Origin: Corynebacterium meridianum
GTDB lineage: Bacteria; Actinomycetota; Actinomycetes; Mycobacteriales; Mycobacteriaceae
Assembly (NCBI RefSeq): GCF_016342265.1
Contig: NZ_JAEIOS010000011.1
Coordinates: 248,001 to 312,000 of the forward strand
DNA: 64,000 bases
Direction of reading: 5' to 3'
The notes beneath the pieces are model-generated. The model saw nothing but the letters and a program-made list of their open reading frames with translations, did no database searches and was not told where the DNA came from. Positions 27,708-37,063 of the stretch are shown in pieces. A program made the position numbers and the translations under genes. Every line of letters begins with the position of its first letter. Position 1 is the stretch's first letter.

Positions 27708-28811
27708 CTATCCCGTCAACGAGCCGGGCTCGACTCCGGGTGTCCCCTCCGGAGGGGTGAGTCCGAGGTGCCTCCACGCGGCGACGGTGGCCACGCGTCC
27801 GCGCCCGGTGCGGGCGATCATACCGGCGCGGACGAGGTACGGTTCGCACACCTCCTCGATTGTCGCCGGCTCCTCCCCGACGGCGACGGCGAGGGTGTTC
27901 AGTCCTACGGGGCCACCACCGTGGCCCCGGATGAGCGCATCCAGGACGGCGCGGTCGATGCGATCGAGCCCCATCGAGTCGACGTCGAAGACAACCAGAG
28001 CCGCGCGGGCGGACTCGAGGTCTATGTGACCGTCGCCGTGGACCTCGGCGAAGTCCCGGACCCTCCGGAGGAGCCGGTTGGCGATACGCGGGGTTCCGCG
28101 CGAGCGGGAGGCGATCTCCGCTGCGGCATCCGCGTCGGCGGTGACCCCGAGGATCCGTGCGGCACGCGTGACGACCCGGGTGAGGTCCGCGGTGTCGTAG
28201 AACTCCATCTGCGCGGTGAATCCGAACCGGTCCCGCAACGGGCCGGTCAACATGCCGGACCGTGTGGTCGCCGCCACGAGCGTGAAGGGCGCGAGTTCCA
28301 GCGGGATCGAGGTCGCGCCCGGCCCTTTGCCGACGATGACGTCGATACGGAAGTCCTCCATCGCCATGTAGAGCATCTCCTCCGCCGGTCTGGCCATGCG
28401 GTGGATCTCGTCGATGAAGAGCACATCGCCCTCCATCAGGTTGGACAGCATCGCGGCGAGGTCGCCGGCGCGTTCGAGTGCCGGGCCCGAGGTCATCCGC
28501 AGCGAACTGCCCAGTTCCTGTGCGATGATCATCGCCATCGTGGTCTTGCCGAGCCCGGGTGGGCCGGACAGCAGGACGTGATCGGGTGCCACACCCCGCT
28601 TACGGGCACCGGTCAGGACGAGATCGAGCTGGTTCCGAACCTTGGGCTGACCGATGAACTCCTCGAGTGACCGCGGCCGGAGGGTGGTCTCGACATCCCC
28701 GTCGGCGGGTTGCCTGTCGGGGACGAGCGGGGCATCCGCGGGACGACCCGCTCCCTGACCCGGTCGTGTGCCGTCAGGCAGCCGGAACTCCGTCTTCTCG
28801 ATGTCGGACAT
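27708..28811 (-). CDS. ruvB: Holliday junction branch-migration helicase RuvB
   Basis: 367 aa AAA+ motor. Walker A GPPGLGKT at about 83-90, [26 protein letters not shown], and the C-terminal winged helix (HLGLTPPEG). Cooperates with RuvA tetramers and RuvC in recombination. The ATG at 28811 is preferred over a GTG at 28820: TAGGGT (28819-28824) ends 7 nt before it. The same sequence also offers a weak ribosome site. The N-terminal 40 residues are a disordered Gly/Pro/Asp stretch before [12 protein letters not shown]. Confidence 0.97.
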   Translation of the reverse strand: MSDIEKTEFRLPDGTRPGQGAGRPADAPLVPDRQPADGDVETTLRPRSLEEFIGQPKVRNQLDLVLTGARKRGVAPDHVLLSGPPGLGKTTMAMIIAQELGSSLRMTSGPALERAGDLAAMLSNLMEGDVLFIDEIHRMARPAEEMLYMAMEDFRIDVIVGKGPGATSIPLELAPFTLVAATTRSGMLTGPLRDRFGFTAQMEFYDTADLTRVVTRAARILGVTADADAAAEIASRSRGTPRIANRLLRRVRDFAEVHGDGHIDLESARAALVVFDVDSMGLDRIDRAVLDALIRGHGGGPVGLNTLAVAVGEEPATIEEVCEPYLVRAGMIARTGRGRVATVAAWRHLGLTPPEGTPGVEPGSLTG

Positions 28812-28884
28812 GGCACTCACCCTAATCTGCCGTCGATGTTTTCCGCGCCGCGGGTTTCAGTACGGGACCGCCCCGCGGGTCCCG

Positions 28885-29484
28885 TCACCCACGCCCCAGC
28901 CGGGCGAGGGCCGCCCGGAGCGCGCCGGCGGTATCCAGACCGGGATTCTCCGCGGCGACCGTGGCGACGGTCGACACCGCGGTGCGCTCGGGGAACCCGA
29001 GCCCGATCAGGGCCTCCACGACCTGCTCCGGCACCACGGTATCCGCGGCCACCGCGGGCGCCTCCGGAGCGGAACCGGAGGAGTACGACCCCACCTTGTC
29101 CTTGAGGTCGACGATCATGCGTTCCGCCATCCGCTTGCCCACGCCGGGGATCCGTTGCAGGCTCTTGGCGTCGCCTCCCGCGATCGCGTTGGCGAGCTCC
29201 GCGGGAGCGAAAACGGATTGCGCGGCCAGGGCCAGCCTGGGGCCGAGACCCGACACACTCTGGAGGAGGGCGAACATCTCGCGGCTGGGGACGTCGGTGA
29301 ATCCGTAGAGGCTCATCGCGTCCTCGCGGACGACCAGGGTGGTCAGTACCCGCGCGGCGTCTCCGCGGCGCAGGGTCGCGAGCGTCTGTGGTGTGGCGGT
29401 GAAGGTGTATCCGACCCCGGCGCATTCGATGACCGCCGTATTCAACCCGATGTCGATGACTTCGCCGTGCAGGGAGGCGATCAT
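28885..29484 (-). CDS. ruvA: Holliday junction DNA-binding protein RuvA
   Basis: 199 aa. N-terminal OB domain ([20 protein letters not shown]), tandem HhH motifs ([15 protein letters not shown] and [22 protein letters not shown]) and a C-terminal UBA-like domain that contacts RuvB. Binds the four-way junction and targets RuvB. Its start overlaps the ruvC stop by 4 nt (ruvC is upstream), so ruvC-ruvA are coupled. Confidence 0.97.
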   Translation of the reverse strand: MIASLHGEVIDIGLNTAVIECAGVGYTFTATPQTLATLRRGDAARVLTTLVVREDAMSLYGFTDVPSREMFALLQSVSGLGPRLALAAQSVFAPAELANAIAGGDAKSLQRIPGVGKRMAERMIVDLKDKVGSYSSGSAPEAPAVAADTVVPEQVVEALIGLGFPERTAVSTVATVAAENPGLDTAGALRAALARLGRG

Positions 29485-30068
29485 GAGGGCAAACTCCTGT
29501 TCTGGTTGTGCGGGGCCGGTGTGGTGCCCACCGCGGTGGATCGACCGGCGCCGGTGGCACCGTGGCGTTGCCGGAAGATCATGGGGGCGCGCCAGCAGTG
29601 GCAGACGGCCAGTGCGAGTGCGTCCGCCGCGTCGGCCGGTTTCGGGGGTTCCGACAGTCCGAGAATGCGCGTGATCATCGCCGTCATCTGCTTCTTGTCC
29701 GCGCGACCGTTGCCGGAGACGGCTTTCTTGACCTCACTGGGGGTGTACATGTGGACGGGCACCTCCCGCTCCGCGGCCGCGAGAACCAGCACCCCTACCG
29801 CGTGGGCGGTGTGCATGACCGTGGACACGTTCCCCCGCTCGAAGACCCGCTCGATGGCGACCACGTCGGGGCTGTACTCGTCCATCCATTCCCGGACGGC
29901 ACGGGACAATCTGAGGAGCCGCAGCGCCAGATCATCGCCGGAGGGCGTACGCACGACGCCGACCGCGACCGGCAGCACCGCGCGCCCTCTCCCCGCCTGA
30001 ACGACGGAGAGCCCGCACCGGGTCAGTCCGGGATCGATGCCCATGACCCGGAGTCCCTCGAGATTCAC
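29481..30068 (-). CDS. ruvC: Holliday junction resolvase RuvC
   Basis: 195 aa. RNase H-fold endonuclease: first Asp in [12 protein letters not shown], Glu in [13 protein letters not shown], and the Asp pair in [15 protein letters not shown]. Cuts junctions bound by RuvAB. GTG start at 30068 ([14 protein letters not shown]). The last 30 residues (after CHCWRAPM) form a polar extension beyond the usual RuvC end. A 9-bp hairpin (30140-30164) lies in its upstream region. Confidence 0.96.
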   Translation of the reverse strand: MNLEGLRVMGIDPGLTRCGLSVVQAGRGRAVLPVAVGVVRTPSGDDLALRLLRLSRAVREWMDEYSPDVVAIERVFERGNVSTVMHTAHAVGVLVLAAAEREVPVHMYTPSEVKKAVSGNGRADKKQMTAMITRILGLSEPPKPADAADALALAVCHCWRAPMIFRQRHGATGAGRSTAVGTTPAPHNQNRSLPS

Positions 30069-30139
30069 CCGTGGTACCGATCCTTTCCGCCGAGAAGGTC
30101 CCGGGACGAGTTGGAGAAACGTTGCTGCCCGGTGGGGGT

Positions 30140-30164
30140 ACCGCCAGCTGGGACCGGCTGGCGG
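30140..30164 (-). other. Small hairpin upstream of ruvC
   Basis: 9-bp perfect stem (30140-30148 with 30156-30164) with a 7-base loop, 72 bases upstream of ruvC. It could be a leader structure of ruvC or the second part of the yebC termination zone. Confidence 0.35.
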
Positions 30165-30192
30165 TCACGGAACGGGATTCCACACCGGAAAA

Positions 30193-30250
30193 CCGCCGGA
30201 CACCGACCCAGATTAGCACAGATATTCTAATCCGGGTCGGTGTCCGGCGG
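30193..30250 (-). terminator. Very long hairpin terminator after yebC
   Basis: 24-nt arms (30193-30216 and 30227-30250) pair with a single mismatch around an AT-rich 10-base loop. On the minus strand a TTTT follows directly. Ends transcription 26 bases past the yebC stop; one of the longest stems in the window. Confidence 0.85.
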
Positions 30251-30275
30251 CCGGGCTCGACCGGTGGCGATCGTC

Positions 30276-31037
30276 TCAGTCCTCTTCGAGCTCCGCGAGG
30301 ACCTCATCCGACAGATCCATGTTGGTGTAGACGTTCTGCACGTCATCCGAATCCTCGAGGGCGTCGATCAGCTTGAAGATGCGGCGCGCGTCGGCAGCCT
30401 CCAGCGGAACCTCGACGGAGGCGCGGAAATCACTGTCCGAGTCATCCACGGGAATGTCGGCGGCGGCGAGTGCCTCCTTCACGGCCGGAATGTCACCCGG
30501 GGCGGACACGACCTCGAAGAGGTCGCCGACCTTGTTGACCTCCTCGGCGTCCACCCCGGCCTCCAGGACGGCCATGAGCACGTCATCCTCGGTACGGCCT
30601 TCCGCACTCACGGTGACGATGCCCTTGCGGCTGAACAGGTAGCTCACGGCCCCTGAGTCGGCCATGGAGCCGCCGTTCTTGGTCATGCGGGTCCGGACCT
30701 CGGTGGCGGCGCGGTTCCGGTTGTCGGTGAGGCACTCGATGAGCACCGCCACCCCGTTCGGTCCGTAGCCCTCGTACATGTTCGTCTGCCAGTCCGCACC
30801 TCCGGCTTCTTCGCCGGAGCCACGCTTCCGGGCACGTTCGATGTTGTCGTTCGGCACGGAGGCCTTCTTGGCCTTCTTGATCATGTCGTCGAGGGTCGGA
30901 TTCGCTGCCGGATCGCCTCCACCGGTCCGCGCCGCCACCTCGATGTTCTTGATGAGTTTGGCGAATTCCTTGCCGCGCTTCGCGTCGTTGGCGGCCTTCT
31001 TGTGCTTGGTGGTCGCCCATTTGGAGTGGCCGGACAT
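30276..31037 (-). CDS. YebC/PmpR-family protein (TACO1 family)
   Basis: 253 aa. Begins [22 protein letters not shown], the family signature, with [21 protein letters not shown] text in the middle. Long annotated as a DNA-binding regulator; work on YebC homologues now ties this family to translation of difficult (polyproline) stretches. ATG 31037. A TATAAT promoter element lies about 147 bases upstream. In this window it sits between ruvC and pdxT as in mycobacteria. Confidence 0.95.
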   Translation of the reverse strand: MSGHSKWATTKHKKAANDAKRGKEFAKLIKNIEVAARTGGGDPAANPTLDDMIKKAKKASVPNDNIERARKRGSGEEAGGADWQTNMYEGYGPNGVAVLIECLTDNRNRAATEVRTRMTKNGGSMADSGAVSYLFSRKGIVTVSAEGRTEDDVLMAVLEAGVDAEEVNKVGDLFEVVSAPGDIPAVKEALAAADIPVDDSDSDFRASVEVPLEAADARRIFKLIDALEDSDDVQNVYTNMDLSDEVLAELEED

Positions 31038-31183
31038 CGTCTACCCTTTCCTCTGTGCGGTACCACCCGCCCGGTGCCCGGTACCTCGGACCACGGACGA
31101 CGAGGCGGAGTTCTCCTCCGCGCCCCCCGATGTCTCTCATGACACGGCGGCACCACTGAAGTACGTCGTTGGATTGTGTCCCG

Positions 31184-31189
31184 ATTATA
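31184..31189 (-). promoter_or_regulatory. -10 box (TATAAT) upstream of yebC
   Basis: A perfect TATAAT on the minus strand, giving a leader of about 140 nt before yebC. No good -35 hexamer at 16-18 nt. Confidence 0.5.
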
Positions 31190-31235
31190 CGCGGGGCACC
31201 GGCGGGACTCACCGCGCCCCCGGGTCGTCGGCTGA

Positions 31236-31826
31236 TCAGACGGTCGCCGCGACCATGTCCCGGAACAACTCGTGCACCCTCGTGTCTCCGGTGCATTCCG
31301 GATGGAAGGACGTCGCGAGTGCGTTGCCCGAACGGACCGCGACGACCGCACCCTCCGCGGGACCGTCGGGCACCACCGCCAGAACCTCGACGTCCGGCCC
31401 GACCCGCTCCACCCAAGGTGCCCGGATGAACACCGCGTGGACCGGGTCAGTGATCCCCGAGAAGTCGAGGTCCGTCTCGAAGGAATCGACCTGCCGCCCG
31501 AAGGCGTTGCGGCGCACCGTCACGTCGAGGACGCCGAAGCTGTGGGCGTCGGCACGGGTGTCCAGCACCTGCCGCGCGAGCAGGATCATTCCGGCACACG
31601 TGCCGTACACCGGAAGCCCCCCGGAGAGCAGTTCCCGCAGCGGTTCGAGAAGCCCCCCGAGTCCCAGCAGCTTGGACATCGTGGTGGACTCACCGCCGGG
31701 CAGGATCAGGCCGTCGATTCCCTCGAGATGCTCGATCCTGCGCACCTGACGGTGTGCGACGCCGATCCGGTCGAGGGTCTGTTCATGTTCCCTGACACCG
31801 CCCTGCAGTGCCAGAATCCCGATCAT
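31236..31826 (-). CDS. pdxT: Pyridoxal 5'-phosphate synthase glutaminase subunit PdxT
   Basis: 196 aa. Class I glutamine amidotransferase: catalytic Cys77 in YGTCAGMILLA, and the His-Glu pair in SFHPECTGD; LPGGESTTMSKLL is the family signature. Supplies ammonia to PdxS for direct PLP synthesis. Its ATG (31824-31826) shares an A with the stop of tesB (TGATG), indicating translational coupling. pdxS is two genes upstream, not adjacent. Confidence 0.96.
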   Translation of the reverse strand: MIGILALQGGVREHEQTLDRIGVAHRQVRRIEHLEGIDGLILPGGESTTMSKLLGLGGLLEPLRELLSGGLPVYGTCAGMILLARQVLDTRADAHSFGVLDVTVRRNAFGRQVDSFETDLDFSGITDPVHAVFIRAPWVERVGPDVEVLAVVPDGPAEGAVVAVRSGNALATSFHPECTGDTRVHELFRDMVAATV

Positions 31827-32704
31827 CAACGCTGTTGTGTCCTTTCCTTGGGGGCCAGTGTGGACATGGGAATCGACTGGGTTCCCGGTCTCAACGTACG
31901 CGCCAGGCCCTCCTGGGTGACAACCGCGACGAGGTTCCCGGACCTGTCGAATATCCGCCCGTGGGTCAGTGCCCGCCCGGCGGACGCGGAGGGGGAAACC
32001 TGGTCGTAGAGCAGCCAGTCGTCGGCGCGGAACGGACGGAGGAACCACATCGCGTGGTCGAGGGACGCCTCCTGGACCTCCACGCCGGCATGGGGAACGA
32101 GAGCCGACTGGAGCAGAGTCATGTCCGACATGTACGCCAGGGTGCACACGTGTGCGGTCTCGTCGTCCGGGAGGGGCGTGCGCGATCTGAGCCAGACGAC
32201 CTGCTGGCTGGCGGTGTAGGGATTCTGCCGGTACTGCGAGGGATCCACGACCCTGATGTCGAAATCACTCCACTCCTCGAGCAGTGCCCGGAAGGACTCG
32301 CGCATCCCGGAGGTGTCCATCACGATGTCCTCGGGATCGGGGACCTCCCGCATCTGATCGGAGTGCTCGATCCCGTGGTCCCCGGACCGGTGGAACGACG
32401 CGGACATCGTGAAGAGGTTATTGCCGTCCTGGATCGCCTTGACCTGACGGGAACAGAAACTCCTGCCGTCCCGGATCCGGTCGACTAGGAATACGGTGGG
32501 CCGGTCCGATCTCCCGGCGGCGATGAAGTAGCCGTGGAGGGAATGCACGGAGAACCCGGGTTCGACGGTCCGCGTCGCCGCGACGAGCGCCTGGGCGGCG
32601 ACCTGCCCGCCGAATGTGCGGAGAAGCGCGGATTCGATGACGGTTCCCCGGAAGATGTCCCGGTCGACCTGCTCCAGGTCCAGTACCCTGTTGATTCTGG
32701 CCAC
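31826..32704 (-). CDS. tesB: Acyl-CoA thioesterase II
   Basis: 292 aa double hot-dog thioesterase. Elements: VDRDIFRGTVIES at the N-terminus, GQVAAQALVAATRTV, FSVHSLHGYFIAAGR, and the C-terminal SLDHAMWFLRPFRADDWLLYDQVSPSA, which contains the catalytic Asp region. Hydrolyses acyl-CoA to free fatty acid and CoA. GTG start at 32704 with GGGAG 7 nt upstream. It lies between a hypothetical gene and pdxT, as tesB2 does in the mycobacterial pdxS-tesB-pdxT order. Confidence 0.93.
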   Translation of the reverse strand: MARINRVLDLEQVDRDIFRGTVIESALLRTFGGQVAAQALVAATRTVEPGFSVHSLHGYFIAAGRSDRPTVFLVDRIRDGRSFCSRQVKAIQDGNNLFTMSASFHRSGDHGIEHSDQMREVPDPEDIVMDTSGMRESFRALLEEWSDFDIRVVDPSQYRQNPYTASQQVVWLRSRTPLPDDETAHVCTLAYMSDMTLLQSALVPHAGVEVQEASLDHAMWFLRPFRADDWLLYDQVSPSASAGRALTHGRIFDRSGNLVAVVTQEGLARTLRPGTQSIPMSTLAPKERTQQR

Positions 32705-32780
32705 GGGAATACTCCCACTCCTTACTCTCTTGTGGTGTCCGGTCTGCGGGAGTCGATCCCGACCGCGGGTGGATACAGAT

Positions 32781-32819
32781 CGGACCCACCGGAACGGGCT
32801 GTCTGTTCCAGTGGGTCCG
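32781..32819 (-). terminator. Hairpin after the 32.8-kb hypothetical gene
   Basis: 15-bp stem with one mismatch (32781-32795 with 32805-32819) 14 bases after the stop. No U-tract follows, so partial read-through into tesB-pdxT is possible. Confidence 0.55.
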
Positions 32820-32832
32820 GGTGCGGAAAAAT

Positions 32833-33375
32833 CTACCTTCCGGCTCCGATGCTCGTCAGTCCGATCTCGGAGATCCTCCGGACGCCGGCCTCGTCGTCCG
32901 GTGCTACGAGAGACTGGTTGTGGAGGAGCTCGGAAAGACTGGAGGCCTTGTCCCCGACGAGAATCGGATCCGAGTCGATCGTGTCGTTGATGTTCCGGAC
33001 CTCGGACAGCAGGGTGTCCGTGTCGGCTCCGTCAACCACCTCGGTCGAATCGAGGACGATGTAGCGGCAGTTCCGGAGGCGCTTGCTCTTCAGCACCATC
33101 AGGGCGTTCTCGGCGCTGCGTCGGAATTCCTTCCGGTTGAGACCGGCCCCGGATCCCGGGCCCAGATCCTCGAAGAACAGTTCCAGGCGCTGCACTCCCC
33201 CGTCGAAGTCTCCGGAGATGAACGTTGTGTCCGAGCCAGCCTCGGTGTGCTTCTCGGCGTGGGCGCTCAACAGAATCTTGAAGATGAGCGGAACACTGTC
33301 CTCGTGCTGACCCAGCAGAATACGGTCACCGCCCTCAGCTTCTGTCGCGGCGTAGATGTAGCTGCGGTTGGCCAT
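32833..33375 (-). CDS. Conserved hypothetical cytoplasmic protein
   Basis: 180 aa from ATG 33375, which has AGGAGG 7-8 nt upstream. No signal peptide or membrane segment; mixed alpha/beta composition with a conserved-looking start MANRSYIYAATEAEGGDRI and a Leu-rich C-terminal half. I do not recognise the family. It is placed between pdxS and tesB and bounded by two hairpins, so it is likely its own transcript rather than part of the B6 pathway. Confidence 0.8.
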   Translation of the reverse strand: MANRSYIYAATEAEGGDRILLGQHEDSVPLIFKILLSAHAEKHTEAGSDTTFISGDFDGGVQRLELFFEDLGPGSGAGLNRKEFRRSAENALMVLKSKRLRNCRYIVLDSTEVVDGADTDTLLSEVRNINDTIDSDPILVGDKASSLSELLHNQSLVAPDDEAGVRRISEIGLTSIGAGR

Positions 33376-33436
33376 GGATGAAACCTCCTGCTGAAGATGA
33401 ACATGCGTTGGTGCCAGTGTAGTCCTACCCGCTTCA

Positions 33437-33468
33437 GCCGGGGGCAGGTGGTCACACCCGCCCCCGGC
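33437..33468 (-). terminator. Hairpin after pdxS
   Basis: 14-bp stem with one mismatch and a 4-base loop (33437-33450 with 33455-33468), starting 4 bases after the pdxS stop. No U-tract. Confidence 0.6.
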
Positions 33469-33472
33469 CGGA

Positions 33473-34369
33473 TCACCAGCCGCGTTCGGCGAGACGGTGG
33501 GGCTGGGGAATGTCATCGACGTTGATGCCGACCATGGCTTCGCCGAGTCCACGCGAGACCTTCGCGATGGTGGCGGGGTCCTCGTAGTTCTGGGTGGCCT
33601 GGACGATCGCGCGGGCGCGCTCGGCCGGGTTGCCCGACTTGAAGATCCCGGAGCCGACGAATACCCCGTCCGCACCGAGCTGCATCATCATCGCCGCGTC
33701 AGCGGGAGTCGCGATACCACCGGCGGTGAACAGCACCACGGGAAGGGTTCCGGTTTCCGCGACCTCGCGTACGAGTTCGTACGGTGCCTGGAGCTCCTTG
33801 GCTGCGACGTACAGCTCGTCCTCGGCCATGGAGGACAGGCGCTTGATCTCGGCGCGGATGGTGCGCATGTGGGTGACGGCGTTGGAGACGTCTCCGGTTC
33901 CGGCCTCCCCCTTGGAGCGGATCATCGCGGCCCCTTCGTTGATTCGGCGAAGTGCCTCACCGAGGTTGGTCGCGCCGCAGACGAACGGGACGGTGAAGCC
34001 GAACTTGTCGATGTGATTGGCGTAGTCCGCGGGAGTGAGGACCTCGGATTCGTCGATGAAGTCCACACCGAGGGACTGCAGGACCTGTGCCTCGACGAAG
34101 TGGCCGATGCGCGCCTTGGCCATGACCGGGATGGACACCGCCTCGATGATTCCCTCGATCATGTCCGGGTCCGACATGCGCGAGACGCCGCCCTGTGCAC
34201 GGATGTCCGCGGGCACCCGCTCGAGGGCCATCACTGCGGTGGCTCCGGCGTCCTCGGCGATCTTTGCCTGCTCCGGCGTGACGACGTCCATGATTACGCC
34301 GCCCTTGAGCATTTCTGCGAGTCCGCGTTTGACTCTGGCGGTGCCTCGGGTGGGTTCGTTGTTGCTCAC
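33473..34369 (-). CDS. pdxS: Pyridoxal 5'-phosphate synthase lyase subunit PdxS
   Basis: 298 aa TIM barrel. Catalytic Lys85 in [10 protein letters not shown], Asp28 in [23 protein letters not shown], and the phosphate-binding [20 protein letters not shown]. Forms PLP from ribose 5-phosphate, glyceraldehyde 3-phosphate and ammonia from PdxT. A TACTAT -10 (34421-34426) lies about 50 bases upstream. Its partner pdxT is separated from it by a hypothetical gene and tesB. Confidence 0.97.
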   Translation of the reverse strand: MSNNEPTRGTARVKRGLAEMLKGGVIMDVVTPEQAKIAEDAGATAVMALERVPADIRAQGGVSRMSDPDMIEGIIEAVSIPVMAKARIGHFVEAQVLQSLGVDFIDESEVLTPADYANHIDKFGFTVPFVCGATNLGEALRRINEGAAMIRSKGEAGTGDVSNAVTHMRTIRAEIKRLSSMAEDELYVAAKELQAPYELVREVAETGTLPVVLFTAGGIATPADAAMMMQLGADGVFVGSGIFKSGNPAERARAIVQATQNYEDPATIAKVSRGLGEAMVGINVDDIPQPHRLAERGW

Positions 34370-34420
34370 TGCGTTTTCCGTCTCCTGTGTGCGTCGGTGG
34401 GTCCTGGAAAGTACCCGCTC

Positions 34421-34426
34421 ATAGTA
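34421..34426 (-). promoter_or_regulatory. -10 candidate (TACTAT) of pdxS
   Basis: Minus-strand TACTAT about 52 bases upstream of pdxS; no clear -35. No PdxR-type gene is nearby. Confidence 0.4.
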
Positions 34427-34496
34427 GAACGGGTCGCCCCCGAAGGCACACAGGAGGTGGACTTAGTTTCACGTCCACGCCCTCATCGGGCGGTAT

Positions 34497-34961
34497 TCAG
34501 TTCTCCCCGTCGTTGAGCGACAACGCGAAATACTCCGGGAGCTGGGCGGTTCCACCGAGCCGGAGAACGCGGACGAGTGGACGGGTGCGCAGTGCCCGGG
34601 TCCTGGTGACGTAGTCGTTGTAGAAACGGTAGGAGGTGTCCACACGGAACACGGCACGCTCCAGGAGTTCCGGGGGATCTCCCTCGAAGTCCCGGAGATG
34701 GTCGCTGATGCGGTGTTCCAGTTGGGCACGCTCGGTGAATCGTCCGGGGGCCAGGGGGACATCGATTGCGCGGCGGGCGTCATCGACGGCGCCCGGGGCC
34801 AGGACCCCGACGAGATCGGCACGCCGGTCGAGGGCCGCCTGGAGGCTCGACAGAGCGGCGTCTGTCCCGATGTGCAGTCGGTTGAGTCGTTGCGCGGTGA
34901 AGTAGCACCAGCACACGAATACGGTGGCCAGCACCGCGAGGGCGATCCAGGCGATCAGCAC
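34497..34961 (-). CDS. Small membrane-anchored protein of the pim cluster
   Basis: 154 aa from GTG 34961. One N-terminal membrane helix (MLIAWIALAVLATVFVCWCYF) followed by a helical cytoplasmic or periplasmic domain (TAQRLNRLHIGTDAALSSLQAALDRRADLV). It overlaps the pimA stop by 7 nt, so it is translationally coupled. The position and N-terminal text resemble the mycobacterial membrane protein between pdxS and pimA, but that protein carries an additional Nudix domain that is absent here. Role in mannoside synthesis is inferred only from context. Confidence 0.8.
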   Translation of the reverse strand: MLIAWIALAVLATVFVCWCYFTAQRLNRLHIGTDAALSSLQAALDRRADLVGVLAPGAVDDARRAIDVPLAPGRFTERAQLEHRISDHLRDFEGDPPELLERAVFRVDTSYRFYNDYVTRTRALRTRPLVRVLRLGGTAQLPEYFALSLNDGEN

Positions 34962-36079
34962 AGTCGCACCCCCGAGCCGTCGTCGACGGTCCGGTAGACC
35001 TCGAGCACCTTGTCGGCGACCGCCCGACAGTCGTACTTCGCGGCTCTCCGGTGTCCCGCCTCGATCAGAGCCTTTCTGCGCTCCTCATCGTCCAGGAGCG
35101 TGCCGAGCTTCTCCGCGAGGTCTCCGTCGGACCCGACGGCGAACAACAGCCCGGCCGGATGCTCGGATTCCACGTCGCAGACCGCGGCGAATGCCTCGAG
35201 ATCACTGGCGATGACGGCGGCGCCCGCGGCCATCGCCTCCACGAGAACGATTCCGAAGGACTCTCCCCCGGTGTTGGGGGCGACGTAGATGTCCGCCGCG
35301 CCGAGGATCGCCGCCTTCTTCCCGTCACTGACCCGGCCCACGAAACTGACGGAATCCATGGAGCGCGGCGCCCCTCCGCCGATCACGGTGCAATGGACGT
35401 CCCGGTCCAGCTTCGCGAGAGCCCGGAGCAGGATGTCGAGGCCCTTCCGGGGCTCGTCGATGCGTCCCAGGAACACGATCTCGGGCCTGCGGTCGGCGGG
35501 TCCGGGCGTCTGGCCGGCCGCCACGGCCCGCTCGTGGTCGGCGCGCGCAGCCCCGAAGAACGCCGTGTCGACGCCGTTCGGGATGAGGATCGGGTCGCCG
35601 CCGAGTTGTTCGACCTGCCATCTCCTCGCCATCTCCGAGACGGCGATACCACCCCGGATCTTCTCCAGCATGGGGCGCAGTACCGGAAGCGCCAGACGGA
35701 GCAGTCGGGACCCACTCGAGGAGGCGTGGTAGGTCGCGACGATGGGGCCTTCCGCGAGCCGTAACGCGGCCATCGAGAAACTCGGCGAGTTCGGTTCGTG
35801 GATGTGCAGAACGTCGAAGTGCCCCTCCCGGATGAAACGCCGGAGTCGTCGGTCGACCCGGGGACCGAAGGACAGGCGGGCGACGGACCCGTTGTACCGG
35901 AACGGAATACTGCGACCACCCCGGACCACGAACTCCGGGACCTCGGTGTCCGGGGAACAGGGACCGATGACCTCGACGTGGTGGCCGGACTCGATGAACC
36001 TGCGCGCCACATCGATGATGTGGGCCTGGACACCACCGGGCTCGTCGAAGGAGTACGGGCAGACCACTCCGATTCTCAT
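34955..36079 (-). CDS. pimA: Phosphatidylinositol alpha-mannosyltransferase
   Basis: 374 aa GT4 (GT-B fold). N-terminal MRIGVVCPYSFDEPGGVQ with the acceptor-binding glycine loop, membrane-binding basic residues (RVDRRLRRFIREGH), VFLGRIDEPRKGLD, and the GDP-mannose site PNTGGESFGIVLVEAMAAG. Transfers the first mannose to phosphatidylinositol, starting PIM/lipomannan assembly on the inner face of the membrane. ATG 36079 overlaps the acyltransferase stop by 4 nt. The frame open to 36166 lies inside that gene. Confidence 0.95.
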   Translation of the reverse strand: MRIGVVCPYSFDEPGGVQAHIIDVARRFIESGHHVEVIGPCSPDTEVPEFVVRGGRSIPFRYNGSVARLSFGPRVDRRLRRFIREGHFDVLHIHEPNSPSFSMAALRLAEGPIVATYHASSSGSRLLRLALPVLRPMLEKIRGGIAVSEMARRWQVEQLGGDPILIPNGVDTAFFGAARADHERAVAAGQTPGPADRRPEIVFLGRIDEPRKGLDILLRALAKLDRDVHCTVIGGGAPRSMDSVSFVGRVSDGKKAAILGAADIYVAPNTGGESFGIVLVEAMAAGAAVIASDLEAFAAVCDVESEHPAGLLFAVGSDGDLAEKLGTLLDDEERRKALIEAGHRRAAKYDCRAVADKVLEVYRTVDDGSGVRLC

Positions 36080-37050
36080 TCGCCGCGCCCTTCCCGCCGG
36101 TCCAGACCCCGCTCTAGGCGGTCCGGATCGAGATCCGCCAGCCACAGCGGTTGAAGCATGTGCCAATCGACGGGGTAGGTCGCGATGTTCGCGGCGAAGA
36201 TGTCCGCCATCCGCTGGACGGCGGCATCGAGGTCCCCGTCCACACTGATCTCATCCGAGACGCTGAAACCCCAGCCGTCCGGGGTGAAGTAGCTGTGGGC
36301 GACGTGCAGCGCGGCACCGGTCTCCCGGGCGAGACGGACAGCACCACCGGGCATCCGCGCGGTCTCGCCGAAGAAGTTGACCGGCACACCGGTGCGCTTG
36401 AGGTCGCGCTCCCCCATCAGGCACACGACGCCTCCTGATTCCAGGCGCTCACGGAGTATCGGGAAAGGTGCCGGGCCCCCGGTCAGCGGGAGCACCTCGA
36501 ATCCGAGTCCGGTCCGGAAGCGGACGAACGCATCGTAGAGGACGTCGGGTCGCAGGCGCTCCGCCACCGTCGTGAAGCTCCCGTACCGTTGGGCCATCAG
36601 AACCCCCGCCATGTCCCAGTTCCCGGTGTGCGGGAGGACTAGCACCAGCCCCCGGTCCGAAGCCACCGCGGCATCGAGTGTGGTCAACCCGACGACGTTC
36701 GGCGCAAGCCTGTCGAGCAGCTCACCGTTCTCCGCCAGGACGGGTAACCGGAAGGCCTCCAACCAGTAGCGCGCGTAGGAGCGGACCGAGGCCCGGACCA
36801 GGTCCCGGGTGACGTTCTCGGGCCCGACGACCCTGCTGAGGTTCGCCCGGAGCTGCTCCATACCCCGGCCCCGATCCGAGGCGATGTCCGCGCCGATGTT
36901 GAACAACAGTCGTGCGACCGGAGCCGGCAACCACCGGACCACGCGCCAACCGAGCAGGTAACCGACGGCGGCCGGGTCCCCGGAGCGTACCGCCCCCGCA
37001 AGCTCGGTGAACCACCCGCGGGAGGCCGGATCGGTGTGGTTGCAGTCCAT
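36076..37050 (-). CDS. Phosphatidylinositol mannoside acyltransferase (LpxL/HtrB-like, PatA type)
   Basis: 324 aa from ATG 37050. Lysophospholipid-type acyltransferase with the HTGNWD motif (HX4D) and a downstream LMGERDLKRTGVPVNFFGE block. It would acylate the mannose of PIM1/PIM2 using acyl-CoA. AGGAG lies about 11 nt upstream and the gene begins 13 bases after pgsA; earlier starts overlap pgsA. Order pgsA, acyltransferase, pimA matches the mycobacterial cluster, which supports the assignment. Confidence 0.92.
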   Translation of the reverse strand: MDCNHTDPASRGWFTELAGAVRSGDPAAVGYLLGWRVVRWLPAPVARLLFNIGADIASDRGRGMEQLRANLSRVVGPENVTRDLVRASVRSYARYWLEAFRLPVLAENGELLDRLAPNVVGLTTLDAAVASDRGLVLVLPHTGNWDMAGVLMAQRYGSFTTVAERLRPDVLYDAFVRFRTGLGFEVLPLTGGPAPFPILRERLESGGVVCLMGERDLKRTGVPVNFFGETARMPGGAVRLARETGAALHVAHSYFTPDGWGFSVSDEISVDGDLDAAVQRMADIFAANIATYPVDWHMLQPLWLADLDPDRLERGLDRREGRGE

Positions 37051-37063
37051 GAACTGGTCTCTC

